Shown here in pieces: positions 50,001 through 63,906 of a stretch of 64,000 bases of DNA (its first letter is position 1; each line of letters opens with the position of its first letter). This DNA comes from Rotaria sp. Silwood1 (taxonomy: Eukaryota > Rotifera > Eurotatoria > Philodinida > Philodinidae): positions 2,609,867 to 2,673,866 of the forward strand of contig CAJNOP010000002.1 in assembly GCA_905250075.1 (NCBI GenBank). The letters are read 5' to 3'. The notes under the pieces were generated by a model. That model searched no databases. It was not told the DNA's origin and was given only the letters and a program-made list of their open reading frames with translations. Made by a program: the position numbers and the translations under genes.

Positions 50001-53000
50001 AATTCTTGTCGTTGTTCTTCTATTTCAAATTCATGACGATTTAATAATTGTTGACGACGTTTTTCTTCAAGATGATATAAACGACGAAATTCACGATGTG
50101 CTTCTTTTCTAAACAAAACAAAAATAGAATACAAGTAATCGAATTTCATGATCATTTGATCTAATTGCCATGTTTAATGAAACTTTTTAATTTCTGTTCG
50201 ATTTTGTTTTTGCTATCAAATTTCTTCTTTATCTTTGATCCAACTAGATATAGTTTCAATATCAATATCATAACATCATTTTTCCAGAAAATATATTAAC
50301 TAGACAGATTTTAACCATAGGAAAAAAAACGTAGATACGAATGAACGATATTCAGTTTTATAAACAGTTTATTGGAGTTTGTGAGAACCGAGGGTTTTTC
50401 GTTTTTACGCTTTAAAGCTTTAATTTAGTTTTTTCCAGTACCAGAAAGTCATAACATTTCTTTCTACAACATTTTTATAGGAATGGAGGAAATCGAAAAA
50501 TATGAACTATGATGGATAGCTTTTCTTCACTACATTGTTCATTATTTCTCATAGAATTAGTTCGTTTCTTCACATATCTATTGAAAATTCTTGTCTATCT
50601 CTATAGAAACTCGTAGATTTCTGTTCAGTTGCTTTAGCAAGTCTTTAGATTAGGACTGACTTTTCTCTCTTCAAAAGGTACGACTTTCTGTCATTTTCGA
50701 AACATCATTTGTCTTGCTCTGACAGAAAAAGTAAAATAAAAATAGGCAGAAGATGGTGTTGCGAAGTTATTAGGATTGGAACAAGCTCCACAAGAGGGAC
50801 GGTCTAATGATCACAGGTCTTGTGTTGAAGAAGGAGCTAGGGCACAATGGGCTCGCATCGGTCATCACTGCTACCACTTCAAGGATGAAAGCAATTTCTG
50901 TTGAATTTTCGTTTAAAAAATTCAAAAAACCTATTTCTTTTTTTTCTTAGATATCTCGTGGAACTGAATATTAATTTTATCTCAAAATCATGCCAAACAT
51001 GAATATACATTAGATTAAAAGAACTCAGTAAAATATTTTAATGACTCCTATGTTGATAAAAGAATAATTTAAGGAGTAAAGTCAATCATTCTAGACTAAA
51101 TACCCTTTGACAAAATGATAAGCAAACAAAATCGTTTTAGAATGAAAATATGAAACATCATGAAGTTGGTTTCTTTGTAAATAAAAAGTTAATAAAAATT
51201 TGTTTTGGCTTCTGCCAAGAATTTTTCGTAGTAAAAAAGAAAAAAAAAGAAAACCTATAAACCACCATTTGTTTTAACGTGAAGTGAAAAGGCAGTTGAC
51301 ATTGAATTACTTAAATTCGCTTGGTAGTTATAAAAGCTATTCTGCTTTTACAAAAGAACAATCTATTGAACTTTTGAGGGTGACAATATTTTGATCACCA
51401 AAAAAGGATACTTTTGATTACCAAACTTTTCGAGCATCATTTTCATCTTATTTATAGCTCAACAGAGAGTGTGGGTATATGATCTTTATTCCCACATGTG
51501 CAGCCGTCTCAGAACCCCTATTCGAATTCGCACTTAGATCTGGTCTTACACCCTCGCCCACACCCCACACCCACACCAGCACTTGCATCTACACCTATAG
51601 CTGTACTTATACCCACACTCGCACTGACTCCACATGTGTTTCCACACTCGAACCTGCATCTACACTCGCACATGCAGCTGCGTCCACACTCGCATCGACC
51701 CCATACCCACAGCCACACTCACACTTGTACCCGCATTCGCTCTCATCCTAATTACGAATCACTTTGATTATACATTAATCTATTTGATCGTTGAAAGCAG
51801 TGCTAAATGTGAATGAAGTATTGTATGTCTTGTAGACGCATTCTGATAAGAGATTATTGAAAAATCACAAACTCAAAAATTTGATGATGAAAAGTATTTT
51901 GTTTCTCAACTTTTAAGTAAAAGAGCTATTCACATTTTCAAACTATTTTATATCATCAATTGTTAATCATATTAAATTCAGACAAAAAACAAAAAAGAAA
52001 GATTCAAAGATGTACATTACATAAATAAAAACTTACCGTTCAGATAATCGTGATTGATAATCATTATGTGGTTCAACGATTTTAGTCGTAACAATTTCTT
52101 CTTCTTTACCATCTGGTCCAACAAATCTTCGTGTTGTTCGTATAGTTCGACGACGTGTTGCTCGTGTCTAAAAATAAAAAAGAATTTCTTTTTCAGTTTA
52201 AAAAAAAAAAAGCAAATGGATTTCATGAAAGCTTACTGTTAAATAAGTAGATGGTGGTTCTGCTGCAGATGTTAAACCCGTACTTTGATTTGAACTATTT
52301 GTACTACGTATTGAATCATGATTAGTTAAACCATTAGTATTTTTTACTGTTTGATGTACACGTGTATAATAATTATCAATATCACCATTTGTATCATTAT
52401 TATAATTATTATAGATAATTGTTTGTGCTGAATATGGTTTATCTTGACTAAAATTATAAATCTGATTAAAATCATTTAAATATTGTTGATCATTATTTTG
52501 TTCATCATCATCATCATCATTTGTTAAATCAGTGATAACAGCAAGTATAACTTCTGGAATAGATGGTTTTTCAAAATCGGATTGAATAACTTCTTCTATT
52601 AAATCATTAATATATGATTCATAGATATTATCTGAATCTTTATCAGCTAAATCTTTCATTTCAAGACGACCTATTTCAATATTACCACCTATACGAACAT
52701 TCGATGCACTTGGTATCGTTGGTGGTGGAACAAATATTGATGATGGTAAAAATTTATTATTTGTTGATTTAATTTTTTCTGGTGATGAAACTTTTTGTTG
52801 AGTATTAGTGTCTGGTTGTGTAAATTTATTTATATGTCCATTGACCATTGATGGTGGCGGTGGAGTTGATGTCAGATGTTTAATTGGTATTGTTGGTGAT
52901 GATGGAGGTGGAGTTGGTGTAAGTTGTTTAATTGTTATGGTTGGTGATGATGGAGGTTTTACATTTGTTGTAGATTCTTTTGGTTCAGATACAGCACGAG

Positions 53001-56000
53001 TTTTTGTTGATTGAAATTGAGTAGTAATTACTATAGGATTAGTATTACTGTTCAAAGGAAATGTTGACATTGGTGATGCTTTTGGAATTTTGTTTGGTGA
53101 TGATGATTTTGTTGATGTTGGAATTGGTGGTGGTTTAGCTGTCATTACACTAAAACAAAATTATTTTCATCCATTGAGAAATATTTGTCTTTTGAAAATA
53201 GGATTTTTTTCTTTGTATTTTTGGAATTTATATTTAAATAAGAAAAGATGTGTCATTAATTTTTAATTGAACATTCTTGCAAAAAAAAATACCAAATAGA
53301 CATTTTGAAATGTGATAAGAGACCTATTAAAGCTTTACGGAAGAAGAGTAAATTTTTTGGATTTATAAAAATACTTTTTTTTTCTAATACAGAAAGAAAA
53401 GAAAATACAAAAAAAAAATTTATAAGTGGCTTTGTTATAAACAACCTTGACGAGACTCTGAATATTGAAGACAATTTTTTTTCCTTATGTAACATAATTT
53501 AGCGAATATTATACCAAAATTCAGTTGTATTTTGTAGTTTTTTTTTTATTATGATAATGATTTAACAGAATCGTCTAGAATATCTTAGGTTCACAAGATT
53601 TTATATACGCAAAAATACTCAAAAATTTAATTGATTTTGATTTTTCTACCGAATATATCTAATTATTCGTTCATAATATTTTCAAATCAGATATCATTCA
53701 TAAAAGTAAATTTCTCGAAGTTAAAAAAGTTTGACTCAATAGATTTTTACTATATTACGACCAACTTACTTGCTCGGTTCTTTCGACTTTTTATTATCGT
53801 CAGTCGCTATTACTGACGGCTGTGGTGGTGGTGGTGGTGGCGGAGGTGATGGCGTTGATAAGGTTTCGGCACTTGATAAACGTCGAATTTGTTTAAGTAC
53901 AATATTTATTCCACTTTGATTATTATCTGGATTAGTTTGATTATCATCAATTGTTGTTGCAACATCACCACCAGCTACTGATGAGTGATTATCATCGTCA
54001 TCATCATCATTATCTTCATCTTCATCAGATAAAGTAATATTTGATGGAGCAGAAAATTTTTTAAGTTCGTCTTCTGTAATTGATGCTTTTGAAAGACGAT
54101 GTTCACTTTTTAAGTCATCTTTTGACTAAAAGAAATAAACAAAGAAAATATGTTAAACAAAAATAAAATTCTCAATAAGATCTTATGTTTATTTTTTACT
54201 TGAGATGTAGGAAGAATAATTTCTTCTTCAACAACTTCAACAACAGGTGTAGCTTTATATTCTTCAAGTAAAAATAGTATTGATGAATGTAATGATTTAG
54301 CATCTAACATAAATGAGTGTTGTTTTAATTCATGACATGTTAAACGTTCCATTGGATTACGTTTTAAACAACATGACAATATATTTGAAAAATCTGTACT
54401 CCATCGACGAGGATCTTTTAATGTTGGTGGTATTGCTTGTCGAATTTTAGCGCCAACACGTTCAGCACGCATTTCATGATGTGGTGGATCCATTTCAGCC
54501 ATTTCAATTAATGTTATACCAAATGACCATATATCCACTCGATAGTCATATGTATTATCTGTGCTAGCTTCACAAAAGAACACTTCAGGTGCCATCCTAG
54601 AAAAAAAAAACAATAATAGGCTACAATATTTGTGAAAAAATTTTTGTTTGAGAAATACAAGAGCAAAAAAACAATAAAACACTTGAAAAAAAAACAAAAC
54701 TTTTTCAAGATTGAAGATACCCGTGTAAACATGTGCAGATGGTTAGACTTGTAAAGTCATATTCATTTTCTCGTAAAAGATAATGGAAAATGTTTATTTC
54801 TTATGAAACATATTTTTCCAATTTTTATCTTCAAAAAATTTTATTTGTTGTTGTTTGAAGTTAAATATAGATGATTATAAATTGAGTGAAAATTAATTTT
54901 ATATTTTAAATTGAAAGTCAAGCAATTGTTTATTAAACTTTCATGAATAAATCGTTCAAGCTAATTTTTTATTATATGAGGTTTTAATTGGAAAAAAGTA
55001 ATACACCAAAAAAAAAAAAAAAGATTTGTTCTTATGAGTTCCAAGAATATTTTTTATTCGAATTTGGAATAGTTCTTTTCCTTTACAGGGACATGTAGAG
55101 AAGGACTCATTAAAAAATTTTGAAATTATCACAAACAAATTGATCTTCATGAGTCGAGTCAAAGTTGCCATAGACTTAAAGCTTACATATGCTCTTCTCT
55201 ATGACAGACTAAGATTACCGTTGTGAAAAATAGCTACCCGGTTTCTCTGAGGTACTATGCTCGATCGAGCTGAAAATTCTTCTTAAGAGCATTAGACACT
55301 GTCTGGAGTGAGGTTTTTTTTTTGGCTTCTTTTTATTTTTTTGTCCTTCGAATTAAAAAGCTACAATATCAAATGTATTGTAAAAAACACATATATTTTC
55401 AACACAAAAACAAATACCCATTCTCAACAGCGTATGATATATATATATATAAAGAATTTCAACTTGATCGAAGGCATTCCTACATTTTTTTTGTCATGAA
55501 AAATTTGTTTTCAGAAAAACACGAAATAATGTAAGGTTTTCGCTAATTTGATTTCTTCACGAATTTTTTAACTTTGAAAAATAACTGGTGAATTCCTAAA
55601 TATACTTAGTATATAGATAGGATATCAGACTAATCAATGATCACAAAAAAGAAACAAAAACTATGGGGGTAAAATCTTTAAGGAAAAAAAATGAAAATAT
55701 TTAAATACAGATGATACATATTAATTTACCAAAGAAAAAAGCAAAAAGATAATCTACTTTTTTTTTTGTTTAATAGTATATATTTCATTCGTCAGTAAAG
55801 AAAGACTCAAGAAAAAGAAATCCTATTTTAATATTTTTCCTAATCTGAAAGAAATGTTCACAAGCTAAACATTACTAATTCAAATGAAAGAGGAGTGAGT
55901 TTAATCTGTTTTATTATAAGATTTTTTGTTTTTTTAAATAGACTTTTAAATTTTCTAATCACGTAAAATTTGAATTTAGAAAAAAAAAAATTATTTTTAT

Positions 56001-56628
56001 TATTCTCATACCAATAAACAGTTCCAATATATTCATTTCTTTTTTGATCTTGATAAGAATTTTTAGCCGAAACACCAAAATCAGCTAATTTAACTTGTCC
56101 AGTTTGTGTTAATAATATATTACTTGCTTTAACATCACGATGTATAACAAATTGTTGTGTATGTAAATAATCTAATGCTTCTAATATTTCATATCCAATA
56201 AAACGTATCTGTTTTTCATCTAAACCATGTTCAAGTGTTGTCATTATATTATCGACAGCACCATATGTACAATATTCAAGAAAAATATATAATTTTTTTT
56301 CATAATAATAAGCATCATAAAAACCAATTATATTTTGATGATTACATTCAGATAAAATATTTATTTCAACTGTATGTTCAGGTAATTCATCATCAGTACA
56401 ATCTTCAATAATTTTAGCTGCACCATATTGTTTTTTTTGTTCATTATATGTTTGATAAACTTTTCCAAAAGCACCATCACCTAATTCTTTAATTAATTTC
56501 CATTCAATTAATGGTGATTGTTCTTTATATAAACGTTTCTTTTTTAATATATTATCATTCGAATTTTTCGAATGTATAATATCATCACCAATGGATGTAT
56601 TAAAGATATTTTTCAATCGCTTCAACAT
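43985..56628 (-). CDS. STE20-family kinase of the SLK/STK10 (LOK) type
   Basis: Germinal-centre kinase; family members phosphorylate ERM proteins and control cytoskeleton and cell division. Exons 1-10: 56012-56628, 54200-54596, 53770-54125, 52237-53149, 52037-52167, 49861-50108, 49685-49804, 48238-48755, 45603-45728 and 45420-45533 (1180 codons in phase). Kinase domain about 43-310: LGDGAFGKVY, lysine 72, HRDVKASN (163-170), DFGVSAKN, GTVYWMAPEV (usually GTPYW). The linker is acidic and Pro-rich. From residue 762 comes the SLK/LOK block (TRRFVGPDG..VTTKIVE), then a long basic coiled coil including KEQALWEIDEHELRSRYDLL, as in PKK domains. The C-terminus is uncertain: exon 11 (44902-45294) can stop at 44902, giving 1310 residues, or splice at 44935 to exon 12 (44449-44676). 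A last exon (43985-44077) is also in phase 0. Confidence 0.93.
44449..44676 (-). CDS. Alternative C-terminal exon of the SLK-type kinase
   Basis: Minus-strand exon beginning after a TCTCTAG acceptor. It reads QTPISLPFSSATLL and continues for 75 codons to WKLSNDSENILF and a TAA. It joins in phase 0 to exon 11 if a GTTTTA donor at 44929-44934 is used. An internal GTAAAA donor after TTHV (about 44604) would instead splice to the 43985-44077 exon. Coding character is good, but which form is made cannot be told from sequence. Confidence 0.55.
   Translation of the reverse strand, partial: QTPISLPFSSATLLRTQFSPFTTHVVKSPISSRAPVILRSTGSHRLQSWHSWPGVELNDDEQFWKLSNDSENILF
46211..46734. repeat. Foldback element in SLK intron 8
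   Basis: The outer arms share TCGTCCAAAA and GATACCAAGTATTGAA in inverted orientation. An inner pair shares CGCATTTTCTATGAC (near 46457) and its complement in GTCGTAGAAAATGTG (near 46584). Arm order is preserved, so the 524-bp unit could fold on itself. No ORF. Boundaries are set by the outermost recognisable arm. Confidence 0.62.
51500..51745. repeat. Degenerate C-rich hexamer array in SLK intron 5
   Basis: About 40 hexamers can be laid out in register with the pattern NNNCAC or CCACAC/CTCGCA variants, for example CACACC, CCACAC, TCGCAC, CACACT. The patch is far more GC-rich than its surroundings and strongly strand-asymmetric (C-rich on plus, G-rich on minus). It includes CCCACA several times near its left end. 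Frames through it give Thr/His/Pro-rich peptides that are simply products of the repeat. Confidence 0.8.
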
Positions 56629-59474
56629 TAATATATTTAAATCATCATATTTTATTTAATCTATTTTGAATAGAAAAAAAAAACAACAACAACAATTATT
56701 AATCTGAAAAATAAATGTAAATGTACGTCACTAACATATTCAAATGTCTTAACTGTGTAGACAAGATTAACATTTGATTAAAAGAAAAACAAAAACAGGA
56801 AAAAAAAAAGAAACAAAAACTATTGTATTTACTTTCGATTTTTTGTACATTTTATTTTCTTTCCTCCTTACTTTCGTTCTGATTTTCGATACAATGTTTT
56901 TGTATTTGGAGCTATGAACGGTGTTTTTATAAACATTGATTGTCACGATTCTTATTTTTTTTAAACAATGATAGATGTCGAGAATTGCAAAAAAAATTCT
57001 ATAAGGAAATATTTTTTTTTTATTTTGATGCCAATCTAGAAGAACAAAAGCATGAATAAATGGTGATTAAAAAAAAACAAAAACATAAGTACTATGATTC
57101 ACAAAACTTCTGATTCATTATGAAAAGAGGGCGCTAGGAATTTGGATTAAAAGAGATTAATGTTGAATTGTATTAATTAACATTAAATACAAGGATGAGT
57201 ATCTTTAAAAAAATAAAATTGAAATGTTAATCATGAAATGAAATATCTTATTCAACTGTCAAATGATCTTGAATCAATATAATTTAATTTTTTTGTTTTC
57301 TAAAGAATCTAAATGATATAATATAATTGTAAAGAAACCATTAAATTTAATTAGAAAATTATATTTAATATTATGTCGTGATATGTTTATTGTTAATAGT
57401 AGATATTTGATTGCATTTATTGGTTGTTATTTAGTTTATAAAAATTGCTTTATTAGATAATTCATTTTTCACAATAATCAATTGAGACTATTCATACAAC
57501 TATTAAACAAGCAAGTTCAATTATGTATTACAGAGTCGATTCTATTTGTTGAGAAGTAAGAATCTCCGGTTGCATTGTAATCAAAGTATGTCATTATATT
57601 ACTGTCGAAATTGTTTATAAAGTATTAATCATTTTATGTTTTTCAGTCTAAGAAAAAATAGGTCAAACATTACGGTCTTTCAGTCTATTTCAATATAATC
57701 TGTTCTGTTTTTTTTGTATTATATGACTTCCAATAAGGATAATTTATTTCGAGAATGTAAATTAACTTTTCTGATGAAGATCAAGCTCTTTGCTAATATC
57801 TCAATAATACATAGATTATGTATATATATTCTTTGTATCAACTGATATAAGTTTTTCTTGCTTATCCAGTATGGCTTTTCTTCACTAACCCATTACATCA
57901 TTGGTATCATTAACATAGTTGACCTCTAAGGATAATATGATTGTTTAATATATCATTAGAGAAATGATGTTCGACATAGAATAAATTCTAGCTGAACATT
58001 TTTATTTTTACTTTTGTTTTGAAATCAATATATATATATATAGAGTCTTGTATCTATCTAAGTATGATGAAGAGATTTTTTTCTTGATGAAACATGCAAA
58101 TAACTATACAGATGCAATTGAACGTCTAATTGTTGACTCACAGAGAAGCACGACTAGTCACATAATGACAATAAGAGTTTTCATTCTTTATTTTCGCCTT
58201 GAAGCACGCGAAGGAAATTAGTATTTCTTCTTACTAAATGTAAAATCATCTGTGGCATTGTAAGTATGCAATGAATGGATCTGCAGATATTTATCTATAT
58301 ATATATATATATTCGACCTTATGTTAATGCATAGAAATATCATTAAAAGTTTCCGAAAAAGAATGGATATTGTTTTAATTATATTTGATAATAAAATATT
58401 TTGAATGCATGTCATTTTTTATCAATAGATAAATCAATCTAAAAAAATTTATTATTTTTTTTTATTGAAAAATCTCGCTACGTTTATGTATGATATTTAT
58501 ATCTAATACACGAAATACCTTAAGTTTGACCTTACACAAAATGCTTTGATCACGTTCAATATATTAAATGTCAAAGGAAATGTCTTGTCACATGAAAGGA
58601 AATAGAATTTATATTCATAAAAAATTTGGAATAGGCTGTTCGACGTGATTATTTTGAAAGAGGAAAAAAAGATTTTAATTATATTTTCCTATATGCATTT
58701 GTTTTCTTTTGACGCACATATCTATTTTAATGTGAGTAGATGTAGATTATCGAGTGTCACTAAACACACATTCAATGCTTGTGTCTTATCTTTAATATTA
58801 ACGAAATACAGCAAAATTCTTATGCATTTTATAACAAACAGTCATAAATGAAACTTGAGAATTGTTAGTTGGTTCCTTAGACTTTGTTCAACTCATGATT
58901 GAATGTATGCTGAGAAGATCGAACACGCAATCATATGAAAGAAGACGATCCGCTGATTAGAAAATGTATCTACATAAGAGTACACAAGTGGACTGACTAT
59001 GATGATTGTACACCAAGACAGACGACATTTGTAAGTACCCATTCTCTCGTTTTGTCTAAATGGAAACAATCGACTTTTGGCGTTTTTTTTTGTTCTTCTG
59101 TCTTTCTCTCTTTATCTTGTTTAATAAAAATCTATTTGTTAAGATTGTGTGCATTCTGTTGGAACAATCGTGCAGTCAATCACATATATAGGCATAGAGT
59201 AACAACAACAACAAAAGACAAAGATTGATCGCGCAAACTCATTTAACGATCTGTGTGTTCAATATACGCATGTCTATGCGACACACTCGCATAGGAAAAT
59301 GCCGATCTTTTTTCTCTTGCGACTATATGCAAGTACGACTGCTGTTTCTACTAGAACATTACTTAGGCAGAGAGAAACAAGAACGAGAGAGAGAGAGAAA
59401 ATCCATCATAATCCTCTTCAAGTACGGAAAAACGAGAACGAAAGACATAGGAAAGCATATGAACCAAAAGAAAT

Positions 59475-59511
<37 letters not shown>

Positions 59512-62500
59512 AATTGATCATGTCTGTTGTTACCACATATTTCTTCTTCTGTCGTATACTGGCAGTTATCGATATGCATCCATTCATATAATCCTCCCGT
59601 GCGTCTTCTTTTCCTAATGCCATCAACACTCTAAGAGTAGAACGAGAAGAAAAAATAAGTAATAGTTCACACAACCACAACCACAACCACATAGACACAC
59701 AAATATTCTCAGAGTGGTCATCATCAGTTGGTATCTCTGTTAGTCTGTCTTTTTCGCTCATTTGCTTACCGACAGTGATTATTATGGACAGGCAGGCAGT
59801 TTACTGTCTGATATGGTATGTAAACCGTTATCGTGCATCATTATCAAGAAAGTAAAAATAACACTTGGAATATATATATTTCTTTTTTTGCTTTCTATCT
59901 TCATTCTCCAGAAATTCCAGATGATCATCATACGGTAATGGTTTAATTACACACATTTTTATAAGGAGAAAGGAAGTCTATTCGTTAGATTAATATATAA
60001 ATAATTAGTGTAGTGTTTATAGAAATGATGAGAACGTATCATTTTTTAACAATTTAGGATCCATTACATCTTATTTTGTCTGTCAAAAACAAAGACCCTA
60101 AAAAATAGAGATGAAAATACAAAATTTCTTATTTTGTTTTTATATATATTGCATACTGTATGTACATGCTATAACTAGTAAATTAATTTATAGGATCATA
60201 ACTTCGTTTAAGCGTATTATTAATATTTCTAGGAGAATATCAAAAGAGCTTATAGTTGTGGAAGAAGAGAAAATCATAGAAAAGAAGAATAATAGAGGAT
60301 GGAAGCGTAAATAATAAGTAGAAAAAAAAACTTGAAGATAAAGATATAGAATCGGTGTTGCACCAGGTTAGTTTTCTTTTATCTGTTGTCGAGTATTTAT
60401 ACTACGTTGAAAGTATTAAAACTCTTCTTTCACCTAGGTCTTTAGCTCAATCTACCCTAGCGGGTACTTGTCGTAGAATATTAATCGTATTTCACCGTTC
60501 TATTAGGTTGAAAAAGAAAATTAATAAAGACATAGAAATAAGACTAAATAGAGAAAGAGCAGAAACAACAATTATTGTATATTTTGATGTTTTACAGGAT
60601 CTAGTTTTTTTTTCCTTGAATTTTTTCTCATAAATATTCGAACAACTAAGTAAGTCTCAAAGGAAGTATGTCATTTTGTTCCATAAAAGAAGAAAACAAT
60701 ATAAAAAGAAAAAGGATAAGAAGAAGAAGAAGAAGAAGAATATAAAACTTAACCTATAAACGACGTCATTGATCCTCATTAGAGCCTTCTTTACAAACTT
60801 TTGCAGTCCGTGCTTTTTTTTTGTTTATATTCTTCATATTCAAGGTCTCTACACAAATATGTAAAGAGCAAACTACAGAACAAAACACTACTAAAAGTAG
60901 TATATAAAAAGAGCCATTGTCTTTTTATTCAACATTCATTCTTTTTCTAGCGTTAACCATACGTATCTGAAAAAAAAAAACATTTTTTCGATGATGCAAT
61001 TTTTTTGCATTGCTAATTTCGTTTTATCGATAGCCCAAAGTTTATACATTTGACATTGAGCTGTCATCGAGTACGCTGTTCTTCAGTACAGTAACCACAA
61101 TTGCGGACAAGCTCATTTAACATTTTAGTATTTGTTAGCGAGAAACGCAATGTGCGCTAGATACATCTCCTAAGCAAGCGAAGGAGAAGCAAACAACTGC
61201 ATTGATGATGAATTATTGAGCGCAAAAACTATCGTACATACTCTCGCTTATACTGAATAGTTTCTATCATCCATCGGACGACAACGACGACGGAGACAAC
61301 GAGCAACTATCACCAATAGGTCAATTCCATTGGGACGAGCATACTAAAGAAAGATGTGATGCCGCAATCCTCTTATCTTTTTCTTTTTCTTGTGCCAGTG
61401 ATGCATCTTATTCTATTCGCACAGTGATGCATCATATTCTATTCGCATACAGAATCTAGTTGTAGTTGGTCCAAGGTAATTTGTTTCGCGAACTGTTGTC
61501 GTCATCCTCGTTATCGTCACACTGGTTTCTCTTGCAACATCATCATCATCAAAATCGTTATACATATATTATTGAACAAGCAGTCAAGCATATATTTGCA
61601 TATAGAATTGCTCAAGATCGATCGAAGGAAATACGTAAAAAAGAGAGCAAAAGAGAAGAAGAATATGGCATCTCCATATGTTATGAATCAATTGTGCCGT
61701 TACTAAAAGTGCATAGAAAAAAAAAGAAAGCAAATCAGCTGGATTCATATTATTCTTTGTCAGTAGGATAAAAAAGAAGAAGGAAGAATAAAAAAGAAGA
61801 CAGAGAATGGTAGTAATCTAGATGTATTTATATATATATATATGTATATATATGTACTGTCAAAGCACAATACATCGAAAACTCTCTTTTGATGTTATCT
61901 TTATTCTATTAGATTTACGATTGATAATGTAAGTTTTCATTTCCAAAAGACAAGAACCAAAAAAAAAGAAAAAGACAGAAATAAGATACTTGATTTAGCA
62001 TATCTAAAACTGCAAGACGATAGCTTCTTTTTTTTGTCTTTATCGGAAAGACGAATAAATAGCAAATTTTCTTCAATGGCAAAGAAAGGAAACGGCACTA
62101 TATTGAGTTTTTCGACTTTATAGAAAAAAAAAGGGCATCGGAAAAGTATAGCTTCAAGTGACATAAATATTTTCATTCCTTCCGTTCTTATCCAAAGCAA
62201 CTTGTTCCATTACAGTGTTTAAAGAAAGAAGATGATGTAGATGGAGAGAAGGAAAAAAAAAATGCAAGTGTTGTTTTTCCTATCATCGCCCCATCGAAAG
62301 TGTGATCAATTGGATGAGCTGTAGATGATTTTTTGACATGAACGATCTGTGTGTAAGCATGCGTGTATATGTCTGTCCTATGTAATCAAGGCTGAAAAAA
62401 TGCGATTAGTAACTAATGAATTGAGTTAAAAGAGAAGAACATCGATCGAGAAAGAAATATCGACGGCGAACATTAGTCGTCGTAAGTTTGTTGTTGCAGT

Positions 62501-63906
62501 TTATCAGCACGCAATAGCTTAAGAGGTGGAGCAGCACGATTCTTATAAATGTGTATGTGTGTGCCGATTATTTCCCAAAAGAACTGACAAAGTGAGATGA
62601 TGATTATGTGCACATCAACTTTGTAACAGCCGCATGCTCTTTGGTGTATATTTTCACGAGAAAATAACTAGCGGCATATATCATCATCATCATCACTAGC
62701 AATACCAACACATTAGTTATCCAAAGATGAGTCTATTCAATCACATAAGTCACACATAAATATACATATAAATATGAAGAACTTTATATGTAGTCAATAC
62801 AAAGAAATCTTTTCACCCTCAAGGTACATATATATCTAACGTAGGATCAGACATCTATATATGTATGTATACATGTGTAGAAGCCCATCTGGCATGAGAT
62901 AGAAAAAAAATGAATAAAGGGAATTTGTTAGAATATTGTTTGACATTGAGTTTGACCTTGTGTGGTAGGTCGGTAATGATTATGACTACATTTGTTAGTC
63001 AACTTTAACGTATATAGTTAGCTTGAGCAAAAAAAAAAGAAAGGAAAATATAAGGTATGTATGTTCTTGTGCTCTTTATGAGTAGGTAAATACGACGACA
63101 AATAATGAGTAGAATCGTAGTTAGACACGAAACGCATGCAAGGGTATTCTTCATTTTTCTTGGTCGGCAATTCTAATTTTTATGCTGTTAACAAAGCATT
63201 ACATTGAGAGGAAAATTTCTTATATTTCTCGTGTGTTTCTTTTCTCTTTATTTGCATCAACAAGTAGATTAAGATATTATTCTTTATAGATATAAACCTA
63301 TTTTTTATATATATATTATTATTAACAAAAGAAGAATATTTTTCACTCTATCCTTCCATTCTTTTGTTATAATCATTAAATTAAGGATACAACAAAAATT
63401 GTTGGTTGTCTTTCTTTTCAATATATCTTTATATATATATATATATATATGTATGTAAGATAATGAGTATGTATCAGATACATCTACTAAACAGGTCAAC
63501 CTTTTCTTATAAGTTCTCCAAGCCACTAACAAATCAATATTGTATTGATCAGATCTCGATGAAGGGCATATGTAGAAAAGAGGATGAAAAAAAGTGAAAT
63601 GCCATTCTGTTGAATAGATACCTTTGACGGTCGTTCTTCTTCTTTTTTTTTCCTCGCTTTTCCTTTGTCTTCGTTGTGTAGAAAACGTAACATTGTTTAT
63701 CTTATCCAATATACGAGCCATTACCCATTATACACACAATTGCCATGTTTGTATTATCGATGTATATTTCTTAATTTTAGGTAATGGCTGGTATCCAACG
63801 CTGCTGGCAATGGTCATATAGATGGCTGTTCAAGGTTAGTCAAGAGCATCAAAGTCATTCTATAACTATTATTATTACTACAAAAATAATTAAAATAAAC
63901 TGAATT
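56629..63906. other. 7.3-kb gene-poor interval upstream of the SLK-type kinase
   Basis: I find no supported gene on either strand. Contents are the SLK promoter side, AT-rich sequence, several TA microsatellites (about 58029-58041, 58293-58311, 61830-61855, 63429-63452), an AG microsatellite (59480-59510) and an AAG run (60717-60740). From about 59000 to 63000 the base composition is slightly less AT-rich and more mixed, which may mark regulatory DNA or a long 5' UTR/intron of the gene beginning near 63907. Confidence 0.55.
59480..59510. repeat. AG dinucleotide microsatellite
   Basis: About 15 tandem AG units flanked by looser purine-rich sequence. Frames through it give alternating Arg/Glu or Ser/Leu peptides and are not genes. 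Confidence 0.92.

Noticed and set aside
51479-51816. Thr/His/Pro-rich ORFs on both strands
   Set aside because: They come from the degenerate C-rich hexamer array within an intron and show no start context or domain.
59363-59761. Minus-strand 132-aa ORF across the AG microsatellite
   Set aside because: Half of it is repeat-encoded Ser/Leu alternation and the rest has no domain.
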